The position numbers and the translations under genes are program-made. From UBA1447 sp964627535 (GTDB taxonomy: Bacteria; Bacillota; Clostridia; Oscillospirales; Acutalibacteraceae), in contig CAZVJW010000006.1 in the NCBI GenBank assembly GCA_964627535.1, positions 1 through 64,000 of the forward strand: a stretch of DNA of 64,000 nt. The letters run 5' to 3'. Below are positions 36,315 to 44,540 of the stretch, one piece after another; the stretch's first letter is position 1; every line of letters begins with the position of its first letter. Under the pieces are notes generated by a model that saw nothing but the letters and a program-made list of their open reading frames with translations, made no database searches and had not been told where the DNA came from.

Positions 36315-37487
36315 ATGAAAAACGCCTTAAAAAAAGCGATCTCCCTTGTATTGGCTCTCAGCCTGATCTTCGCTCTTTTTGTGCCGGCGACTGCTTCGGC
36401 ACAAAAATCCGCTGAACAAAAGGCGCTTCGGTTCAAAAACGACGGCACCTTTAAAATCATGATGATCAGCGACGCGCAGGACACTGACTTCACAAGAAAA
36501 AAAATGATCAATTTTATCAGCAAAGCACTTGACACTGAAAAGCCCGATTTGGTTGTTTTTACCGGCGACAATGTTGCCGATTCATTTATCGGCGCGACCG
36601 AGAGCCGGGTCAGGAAAGCCATCAACAACCTGATTCAGCCTCTGGCTGTCAGGAATATCCCTTTTGCCGTTACTTTCGGAAACCATGATGCTCAAACCGG
36701 TGTTTCAAATGAAGCCCAGATGGCTATGTTCAAAGCATACACCAACTGCTATGCCGGTGATGAGAGCCAGGCCGGTTCGGGAGCCGGAACTTATAATGTA
36801 CCTATACTCGGCAGCGGCGGTACAAAAACAGTTTTTAATGTCTATATGATGGACACACACAACAGAAGCGAAGCCGGTGGTTACGACGGGGTTCACGCGG
36901 ACCAGATTGCGTGGTACGAAGCCACCGGCAACGCGCTGAAAACCGCTAACGGCGGAGAGGCTGTTCCCTCACTTTTATTCCAACATATCCCGGTCATTCA
37001 ATTACTCGGGTTTTTAAAAGAAGTTCCGTTCGGAACAGAGGGGTCGATCCGCAGAGGAATGAAATGGTATGTTTTAAACGGGGATCTCGCGCAGGGCACG
37101 TTATTGGAAAGCCCCTGCAATTCGGTTGCAGATTCGGGCCAGTATGGCAGCTGGCTTAAGCAGGGCGACATCGCCGGCGCATTCTTCGGCCATGACCATG
37201 TCAACAACTTTGTCGGCAAAACCGCGGACGGCATTACCATGGGCTATAACGGCGGCGCGGGCTTCAGGGCATACGGCGACGGCGACAAGCGCTGCGTTCG
37301 TATTTTCAATATTAACGAGAATGATCCCCGGAACTATGAAACCCATTCGGTTTACTACGGAGATTTGATGAACGATCATTTTGATTTTCTTTTAACCGAC
37401 ATAACCTCGGTAAGATGGGTTGACATCCTTATACTGAAAGCATATAAATTGCTTGAAACCGCCTTTTCCGGAATTATCAAGTTTTAA
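36315..37487 (+). CDS. Secreted calcineurin-like metallophosphoesterase (2)
   Basis: 390 aa with signal peptide (about 1-29, ending ASA). The metal motifs are S52-D-A-Q-D56, G84-D-N, G122-N-H-D and G-H-D-H near residue 295. FQH at about 222 gives another ligand. As in its paralogue the first motif has Gln where His is common. AAGGAG lies 10 bases before the start. Second gene of the PHP 2 operon. Confidence 0.88.
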   Translation: MKNALKKAISLVLALSLIFALFVPATASAQKSAEQKALRFKNDGTFKIMMISDAQDTDFTRKKMINFISKALDTEKPDLVVFTGDNVADSFIGATESRVRKAINNLIQPLAVRNIPFAVTFGNHDAQTGVSNEAQMAMFKAYTNCYAGDESQAGSGAGTYNVPILGSGGTKTVFNVYMMDTHNRSEAGGYDGVHADQIAWYEATGNALKTANGGEAVPSLLFQHIPVIQLLGFLKEVPFGTEGSIRRGMKWYVLNGDLAQGTLLESPCNSVADSGQYGSWLKQGDIAGAFFGHDHVNNFVGKTADGITMGYNGGAGFRAYGDGDKRCVRIFNINENDPRNYETHSVYYGDLMNDHFDFLLTDITSVRWVDILILKAYKLLETAFSGIIKF

Positions 37488-37524
37488 TTCTCCGAGTGGT
37501 ATACCGATATTTTATTGAGCCCTT

Positions 37525-37682
37525 ATACTAACCACCGATAAAACACATTGAATCTTTGCGGTCTTTTTTGCGCCGTACTGCGTTGTCCTCCTTGCCTTGC
37601 GTCAGCAAAGCATCGTCGTCCGCCTTGTGCAGCACAAAATATCATCGCAAATCTAACAACGCTTTTCATCGCCGATTAGTAT
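37525..37682. repeat. Family B intergenic element
   Basis: 158 bp beginning ATACTAACCACCGATAAAAC and ending CGATTAGTAT, with imperfect inverted ends that resemble family A ends. The core (TTTTTTGCGCCGTACTGCGT..CCGCCTTGTGC) is related to 62448-62545. Its start recurs at 22-54 in the window. Confidence 0.65.
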
Positions 37683-37728
37683 TAAGAAAAATTGTACACC
37701 GAAATGATATTGACACAAAATGCCGAAA

Positions 37729-37761
37729 CCTCCTGCCGAACTTTATTGCATCGGCAGGAGG
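37729..37761. terminator. Bidirectional terminator between convergent genes
   Basis: Perfect 11-bp stem CCTCCTGCCGA / TCGGCAGGAGG, 11-base loop, followed by CTTTTCTG on plus and TTTCGG on minus. It lies between metallophosphoesterase 2 and the giant dockerin gene. Confidence 0.75.
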
Positions 37762-37882
37762 CTTTTCTGTTAATGACCATTCTTGGGGCGAGGTATATGT
37801 AGCAGACTTTCGCATTTTATACCGATTAATTAAATATGCTTTTTCGACAGTAAAATCGACGGCTTCATCATCTCCCCCATCC

Positions 37883-40800
37883 TTAACCCGGAGATGCAAT
37901 CCCTGTAGTCTGATCAAGATTCAACGTATAGTTTTGTACATCCTTTAAAACAACACAATCATTTTCATCAATAATGCCGTCCCGGAAGAGGTCACACGCC
38001 TTGATATAGGCTGCGTCCGTTACCGGGTCCCATTGCGGCAAAACATAATTACCGATATCAACAATCATATCCGAATCGGCGGTGTCGATAATGCCGTCGC
38101 CGTTAACATCGCCGTAAATGATGATTTTATATGTCTCAACAATTTCATCATCCATAATGACATTTAGAATAGTGTTCGTTCCAAACCCTTTAGATGTAAC
38201 TTCATAATCAATTAAGCAGTCAGAGTTTGCTACAGTAATGTAGTCATCAACCGAATCAATACCCGTCGTTAATCCATAAATAACCTTGTTATCCATATCA
38301 ATAACAGCAGAAGAGTTCTCCTTGACAACCAAGCCACTGACTTTAACGAGGCAATAATCTTTATAACCGCCGTCTTCAGTCTCAGCGATAACAACCGTTG
38401 CTCCAACACCCACAGCATTGACAAAACCATTTTCATCAACCGTTGCAATATTTGCATCTGTTGATGACCAAATAATATTCTTGTTTGCGGCATTAACAGG
38501 TATGACAACTGCGCTTAGCTGATATGCTCCGTCAATGAAAAGTTTGACCGAGTTCGTATTTAGCGTAATCCCATTAACATCCGACCCGGAAGAGCCGTTT
38601 TCAGTTACTTCGATTAAGCAATAATCCCAATTGCCATGCTTTGTTGTTGCCGTTACAATCGTTTCCCCTGCCGATATAGCGGTAATCAAGCCGGCTGAAT
38701 CTACTGTGGCAACTCTTTCATCGAGGCTTTCCCATGTCAAATCGTTAAAGACGGCATCTGCCGGAGTTATAACTGCGACAAGAGAATATGTTGAGCCAAT
38801 GCTCATTTTATATCCGGCAGTATTCAGTTTTACCGTTACGGGAACCACATCATAAACCATCACATTAAACGATACTGTCAATTCTTCATAGGATAAGATT
38901 ACTGCGACCTGACCCGCTGAAACAGAGCTAAATCCGCTTATCGAATACTCTGTCAGTATTTCCGTGGCTCCATTCGAATATGTAGCTGTAACAACCATAC
39001 CGGTGATATCAAGCTGATCACCAATTTCGTAGACTAACCTATTCGGTTGAGAGGCAATATTAATTGAAGTTGCATAATAAGTTGGTTCCTCAATCCCGTA
39101 TTCAAAAGCGCGAAGATAAGGATAACCGGAGTTATGTGTGCTATCCTGTTGCCAAACCGAATCGAAATCCCAGCCATTAAAGTATGACGAAACCTTCATC
39201 TGATTTGTCGTCAAAGGGGTTCCTTTTCCCGTATCAAGCTTATCAGAGGTTGTTTTGTCGTAATATGAACTATCAACTATACCGCTAACATTTTTCCCAA
39301 GCAAGCCGCCGGAATCGCTTGACGAGGTCGTTATTTGCCCTGCTGCATAGCAACGCTTTATCTCACCCATGACATTACTGTTATAATATCCGTTATACCC
39401 GACCAGTCCACCTACATATGCAGAAGTACTGTTAGTCACTTTTACCGATACGGTTGAATAGCAATCGTATATCAACGGATTTTGAAAAAAACCATTGTCG
39501 CTACCGTTAATACCAACTAATCCGCCTAGCCTTCCACTTCCGGTGCTACTGCTTACAATACTTCCTGTAGAGTAACAATATTCTATTTTGCCTAAATTTG
39601 TCCCTGCAAGTGCTCCAATGTTGATTCCCGTAACTATGCTGCTAAAATTTGTCAAGCCAAGCTTCTGCACCTTCCCATTTGTGGCAATTGACGCAAAGAA
39701 ACCGACATCACCATTTATTCCAAATGTATTCTGCTTTATGGTTAAGCTGTCGGCTTTATGCCCCTGGCCATCAAAGCTGCCATTGAAGTTTGTTATCGGT
39801 GTCCAGTACGGTGCTGTAATCGTAATATCGTTCGTCATAACATAATATGCCGTTTTGGCGTTGTTGAATTCCTCATCCTCAATTGCCACCAACTGGCGTT
39901 CATTTGTAACAACATAAGGACTTGCAATTGTACCGGAACCTTCTATTTCAGTTGTTTCTCTGTTTCCAATATATGACAAATACGGATAACCGTTGTTTAC
40001 CGACGGTGATATTGCCCATACATTATCAAAGTCCCAGCCCGAGAATGTGGAAGCGGTTTTCATTTCAGATGTCGTTATGCTGAAACCTTTTCCCAAATCG
40101 CCCATCTTAGTCGTCGTGCAGTCATAGTAATTGAACCTGGTCAATCCGTCATTCTTGCCAACCACCCCACCCGCATAGCTTGACGATGTTGATGCTTGTC
40201 CAACTGCATAGCATCGCTTTATTTTGCCCATGACATTACTGTTATAATATCCGTTATACCCGACGAGTCCACCTACATATGCAGAAGTGCTGTTAGCCAC
40301 TTTTACCGATACGGTTGAATAGCAATCGTATATCAACGGATTTTGGGAATAACCATTATCACTACCATTAAAGCCGACTAACCCACCCAGTTTTCCACTT
40401 CCGGTGCTACTGCTTACAATACTTCCTGTAGAGTAACAATATTCTATTTTGCCTAAATTTGTCCCTGCAAGTGCTCCAATGCTGTTTCCTGTAACTGCCA
40501 CGCTTATATTTACATCTGTAATTCCCAGATTTTTAATTGTGGCAGAAGATAAAGTGTTACCAAACAAACCGCCATATGTTCCACCTAAAGATATTATCGT
40601 CAAACCGCTTATTGCATAACCCTTACCATCATAAAATCCGCCGAAATTCGCAATTGGCGCCCAATTCAAAGACGACATTGCGATGTCGTTCATCTGTTTA
40701 TAATACTTACCTGCACTATCAATGGTATATTCGACCAAGTCATCTTTATTGTAGATTTTGTGCGGTGAATAGATGGTTCCGTCACCATTAGTAATATACT

Positions 40801-42241
40801 CTTGTATAATTATGGTACCATCAGCGTTTGTTGACATTGTTGACATTACGGGAGCAGCATAATTATTTGTCCCATTAAAAAAGCCGGCATACTCATCCCA
40901 ATAGTTTTCAAGCCAGAATATCATCATATCCTGACAAAAATAAGCTTTAGAGTTGGCAATTTCATTTCTAAGACTATTAATAGCCTCGCTCCAATTTGCG
41001 AGTGCTTGAGCATTGTTATTTAAACCCAAAGGTCCAAATAGAGAACTCCAAAGATTTTCACTGTAAACTACATTGGCGAAATGGTCTGCGGAATTCATTC
41101 CATAATCTATTGTATCATAAACAAGGTTCGCACCAGCGATAACATTGTAAGCGTTTGCTAAAGTTGGTGTAGAACGATATGTATTATTAAAGTTATTTAC
41201 AGTTGATCTTAATAAATCTTCAAATTCAGTTATAACGCACATGGTTTTATACTGGCTTATTGTTTCTTCGGTTGAAAACAGTAAATTGGCGGATATAGTA
41301 CCTATGCTCTGACCGACCGAAAGAATCCACAATCCCATTGCGTCCAGAGAGTATTCGATCATTTTATCAAGAGTAAAAGATAATACCTGAACTGCTGTTG
41401 CTTCAATAGTTTCCGTAACACAATGAATTATAAAATCCTCATTGCTTCTGCAAGCATTTATAACTGAATCTAAAGCATAAACCATTTTAGTATTAGAGGT
41501 TCTATCCCTCATTTGTGAAAGAACTGCAATAGTATTGTCATTCGTTTTTTTAACTTTTACATATGCTGCCAAATGTTCCGCAAAATCTTTTGCATTATTA
41601 ACAACGCCAACAGCATCGCCAATGCCGGTAATCACATTTTCATCAAGCACATATTTTTCAGCTAAGCTCTGATAGCAACTACTTGAAATGGCATCGGGAG
41701 CAATGTTAGCAAGGTCAGAGTAGCTTGTTTGTACCGACTCAGCAACTTCCTTACCAATTTCAACCGTTATACCCATAGCGTCATTGTTAAATTCTGTTGT
41801 TGCGCTATAACTTTGACTGCTCTTATTGAGAATATCTAATACTACTAATTCATAGTAATAGGCAGGATTAGCCTGCATTTCAGAAGGTGTCCATGAAAGA
41901 AAATTAAAAGCTGCTGCATTTCCGGTAAACCAAGGATCGTTCTTTAGTTCAACAGACATCGTTCGATATGGTCCCTCAAAACTGTTTAACATATATGTAT
42001 AATTTCCAGCAGCGATACCGCTGCTAACTCTTCCCGTATACATATCTGCAAGCGCATTCACTTTCATATTATCCGTTAGCTCAGATTCATCGAAGTTTTC
42101 ATCAACAGCGCTCGCTTCAACTTGACCGAATTTCAGCCAATCGGGCAGTTCAACTTTCGCTAGTTCCGCGAGCGGAGCCATGCCGAAAACTATAACTAAT
42201 GCTAATACTAATGCGAGTATTCTTTTCATAATATTTTCCAT
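37883..42241 (-). CDS. Giant secreted GLUG-repeat protein with Ig-like domains and dockerin
   Basis: About 1452 aa. Signal peptide (about 1-24), then a PDWLKF..EASA linker like that of the LRR giant. A helical region of unknown family runs from about 50 to 470. GLUG-type repeats lie at about 545-990, with two near-identical halves around GGLVGYNGYYNSNVMG. One Big_3-like domain follows (about 1054-1130), then two Big_2 domains (each ending VATVDxxGxxxAxxxGxxxV). The pre-dockerin module and dockerin (DVNGDGIIDTAD, DLFRDGIIDEND) occupy the last ~145 residues. GLUG domains are typical of surface adhesins, so binding is more likely than catalysis. The start at 42241 has GGAGGAG upstream; the longer frame would begin at TTG. 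Confidence 0.82.
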   Translation of the reverse strand: MENIMKRILALVLALVIVFGMAPLAELAKVELPDWLKFGQVEASAVDENFDESELTDNMKVNALADMYTGRVSSGIAAGNYTYMLNSFEGPYRTMSVELKNDPWFTGNAAAFNFLSWTPSEMQANPAYYYELVVLDILNKSSQSYSATTEFNNDAMGITVEIGKEVAESVQTSYSDLANIAPDAISSSCYQSLAEKYVLDENVITGIGDAVGVVNNAKDFAEHLAAYVKVKKTNDNTIAVLSQMRDRTSNTKMVYALDSVINACRSNEDFIIHCVTETIEATAVQVLSFTLDKMIEYSLDAMGLWILSVGQSIGTISANLLFSTEETISQYKTMCVITEFEDLLRSTVNNFNNTYRSTPTLANAYNVIAGANLVYDTIDYGMNSADHFANVVYSENLWSSLFGPLGLNNNAQALANWSEAINSLRNEIANSKAYFCQDMMIFWLENYWDEYAGFFNGTNNYAAPVMSTMSTNADGTIIIQEYITNGDGTIYSPHKIYNKDDLVEYTIDSAGKYYKQMNDIAMSSLNWAPIANFGGFYDGKGYAISGLTIISLGGTYGGLFGNTLSSATIKNLGITDVNISVAVTGNSIGALAGTNLGKIEYCYSTGSIVSSSTGSGKLGGLVGFNGSDNGYSQNPLIYDCYSTVSVKVANSTSAYVGGLVGYNGYYNSNVMGKIKRCYAVGQASTSSSYAGGVVGKNDGLTRFNYYDCTTTKMGDLGKGFSITTSEMKTASTFSGWDFDNVWAISPSVNNGYPYLSYIGNRETTEIEGSGTIASPYVVTNERQLVAIEDEEFNNAKTAYYVMTNDITITAPYWTPITNFNGSFDGQGHKADSLTIKQNTFGINGDVGFFASIATNGKVQKLGLTNFSSIVTGINIGALAGTNLGKIEYCYSTGSIVSSSTGSGRLGGLVGINGSDNGFFQNPLIYDCYSTVSVKVTNSTSAYVGGLVGYNGYYNSNVMGEIKRCYAAGQITTSSSDSGGLLGKNVSGIVDSSYYDKTTSDKLDTGKGTPLTTNQMKVSSYFNGWDFDSVWQQDSTHNSGYPYLRAFEYGIEEPTYYATSINIASQPNRLVYEIGDQLDITGMVVTATYSNGATEILTEYSISGFSSVSAGQVAVILSYEELTVSFNVMVYDVVPVTVKLNTAGYKMSIGSTYSLVAVITPADAVFNDLTWESLDERVATVDSAGLITAISAGETIVTATTKHGNWDYCLIEVTENGSSGSDVNGITLNTNSVKLFIDGAYQLSAVVIPVNAANKNIIWSSTDANIATVDENGFVNAVGVGATVVIAETEDGGYKDYCLVKVSGLVVKENSSAVIDMDNKVIYGLTTGIDSVDDYITVANSDCLIDYEVTSKGFGTNTILNVIMDDEIVETYKIIIYGDVNGDGIIDTADSDMIVDIGNYVLPQWDPVTDAAYIKACDLFRDGIIDENDCVVLKDVQNYTLNLDQTTGIASPG

Positions 42242-42281
42242 TTTCTCCTCCAAAATACTAAATATATTTTAACTAATAACA

Positions 42282-42310
42282 ATTATATCTTTACTATTAT
42301 TTGTTGTCAA
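42282..42310 (-). promoter_or_regulatory. Near-consensus sigma-A promoter of the GLUG giant
   Basis: Minus strand TTGACA (42305-42310), 17 bases, TATAAT (42282-42287). Confidence 0.85.
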
Positions 42311-42458
42311 GAAATTATAAAATCATATGTTAATACTCATGATGTCGAGTAGACAATTTCACGACAAGACAACTGATAAGAAAAAAGGAGGCAATCAAGC
42401 CTCTTTATGGAATAAATTTATCAATACTCCGCCAAATAATCAAAATTAAAGCATGGTT

Positions 42459-42593
42459 ATACTAATTACTCATAAAAACCTAACTAAATAATCCGCATAA
42501 AACCCCACAATACTATTCTGCACTAAAATGGCGAATAGTATAAATCAAAGCTTTTGCTTGGTTTTTTAGAGGTTTTTAATCGTGAATTAGTAT
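42459..42593. repeat. Family A MITE-like element, copy 5, abutting a stop codon
   Basis: 135 bp, same orientation as copy 4. Its last base coincides with the last base of the stop codon of the GHL6-like gene (stop TAA 42593-42595; element end TACTAATTCACG on that strand). It occupies most of 42311-42592, which holds no gene. Confidence 0.85.
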
Positions 42594-44518
42594 TACTCAA
42601 CTACAACAACCGTATGAATTTCAAGCTTTTCGACTTCAACCATAAGCGTTCCATTTGCGTATGAATATACCGGTTTCCGGTTTTCCGGCTGCAGCATAAC
42701 AGATTCCGGATCTTTATCAAGCCTTAGGCTGACGGTAATACCATGAACAGCGGGGATGACATCGAAGGTTCGTACGGCGATATTGGCGTGCTCGCCGGCG
42801 GTGTTGAGCAAGATGACCATCAGTTTACCGTCTTTTTCCATCAGCGACGCGTCAACACATTTCGGCGCGTTAAGCGTCAGCCTCGGTTTGGAGATTTTCA
42901 GTGCCAGCGCCCCAATAAAATCCCGTAAAACCACCGAACGGGAAGCCAGGTATCCGTTCCCGTTTCTGAAATATATGCCGGCGATTTTCCCTTTTCCGTA
43001 AGACGTGACTGTCGCAGATGGATACGAAAGACTGTTTCTGTTATCCGCTGTGTACATTTTCCCAAAGACTTCCGCATGAACCGGTTCAACGGATGTATAT
43101 ACGGTATCCGACCCCGCGAGGGCGTTGTTATGCTCAATATAGATGACCGGCTCGTCTTTTTGCCCACCGATTTTAACACCCAGCTCCTCTTCAAATACTC
43201 TCACGATATTCGGACCGCCCGCTATTAAAGAGCCGCCGTTTTTGGCATATTCCATAAGTTCGGCTTTGAGTTCTTCTTCGATGATGAGCCAATCCGGCAG
43301 CACAAGGAGTTTATAATCGCTCATCCTGCCGAGAATCTGATGCGTCATGAGTATTTCGGTGGAAAAACCGCAGTCGCAAAGGTAATATGTCCATGTCCGC
43401 ATATCCTCCACTGTTTTCCTGCCGTAGCAGGTGAATATGTCGTTTTTATCCGCATAGAAACCCTTCGTCGAATAAATGACGCCGACATCCGGCACAGCTT
43501 TGGCTTTAAAACACCATTCTTCCCTTTCACGGGCGAATTCGGCGACCGCTTTCATGTTTGGAATGATGAAATCCTGGATGGTGCCGGCGAGTTGTTTGTT
43601 GTATATCTGAAATCCTCCGCCGAGAGCGATAACAACCGCGCCTTCCTGCTTGAGCTGCTGAGCTGTTTTGCAGACATGAAAGCCATCCTGAATATTAAAG
43701 CCCCATGCCATCAAATCCCACGGTTTGTTTTGGTTCATGATGCAGCGCGCTTCAAACCGGGCGGTATTTACGGAATCGGACGGCGAATAATCACCCGATA
43801 TAAAATCAACATTCACTTCGGCTTTTTCGGGTACGAAAGAGGTATACATCCAGTTGCTCGCCACCTGAAATTCGGGGGCGGCTTTTTTTGTTTCGGTTGC
43901 ATAACGGTTTACATAATCACGGAAACCTTGGCGGAAAAACTCAAGCAATTCCGGGTAATCCGCTTCCTCCGGCTTAGGCATTGTTTCGGAGCCTGTCTTT
44001 TCTTTCCATTTTTTCATCGCCCAAACGCTGTAATCCGGCACGGTACCCCAGCAGTCCCCGTCCACCCAGATGCCGTCCATTTTATAGTCAAGGGCTAATT
44101 CTTTGAGCTGCGGGATCATCAGTTCATCAAGGTACGGCCCGAACACGGACATTTTTTCTTTGCTTGTCTCGCCCTTGCTGTTGACCGTGCACCATTCGGG
44201 GTGTTTTTTTGCCGCCGCGTTGTCCCATACGCCGGAATAATGCGAGTATAGCGCGACATCCTGTTTTTCGGTGCATTCCCGCCACATTTTGAGGATATCT
44301 GCCTTGATTTCCGGTGCCGGATTGCCGGCTTTGGTCGGATAGCTTGATATGCCGGGATGCCCCTTGGTGTCGCACTGAATATAGTCCGGTTTGACCTCGG
44401 CGATCAAATTTCTGATCAGATTTGGATCGCAGTTTTCGCCGATATTTTTTTGGTCGGGCTGTGCGTGAAAATCAAAATGAAGCCCGAAAAACGAATCTTC
44501 TCTTCTCTTTTTAGCCAT
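42593..44518 (-). CDS. Putative glycoside hydrolase, GHL6-like barrel with beta-galactosidase trimerisation-like domain
   Basis: 641 aa, no signal peptide, so cytoplasmic. The N-terminal half is a TIM barrel (GLHFDFHAQP, DYIQCDTKGHPGISSYPTK, SHYSGVWDN, DGIWVDGDCWG with a probable catalytic Asp, FISGDYSPSD) of the fucosidase/GHL6-like type. Residues from about 350 form a Rossmann-like domain as in GH42 middle domains (VGVIYSTKGFY, YKLLVLPDWLIIEEELKAEL, GGSLIAGGPNIV). A beta-rich tail follows. It starts 22 bases after the GH116 gene, so both form one unit. The substrate is probably a small glycoside brought into the cell. Confidence 0.75.
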   Translation of the reverse strand: MAKKRREDSFFGLHFDFHAQPDQKNIGENCDPNLIRNLIAEVKPDYIQCDTKGHPGISSYPTKAGNPAPEIKADILKMWRECTEKQDVALYSHYSGVWDNAAAKKHPEWCTVNSKGETSKEKMSVFGPYLDELMIPQLKELALDYKMDGIWVDGDCWGTVPDYSVWAMKKWKEKTGSETMPKPEEADYPELLEFFRQGFRDYVNRYATETKKAAPEFQVASNWMYTSFVPEKAEVNVDFISGDYSPSDSVNTARFEARCIMNQNKPWDLMAWGFNIQDGFHVCKTAQQLKQEGAVVIALGGGFQIYNKQLAGTIQDFIIPNMKAVAEFAREREEWCFKAKAVPDVGVIYSTKGFYADKNDIFTCYGRKTVEDMRTWTYYLCDCGFSTEILMTHQILGRMSDYKLLVLPDWLIIEEELKAELMEYAKNGGSLIAGGPNIVRVFEEELGVKIGGQKDEPVIYIEHNNALAGSDTVYTSVEPVHAEVFGKMYTADNRNSLSYPSATVTSYGKGKIAGIYFRNGNGYLASRSVVLRDFIGALALKISKPRLTLNAPKCVDASLMEKDGKLMVILLNTAGEHANIAVRTFDVIPAVHGITVSLRLDKDPESVMLQPENRKPVYSYANGTLMVEVEKLEIHTVVVVE

Positions 44519-44540
44519 GGCAGTCAGCCTCTTCTCATCA

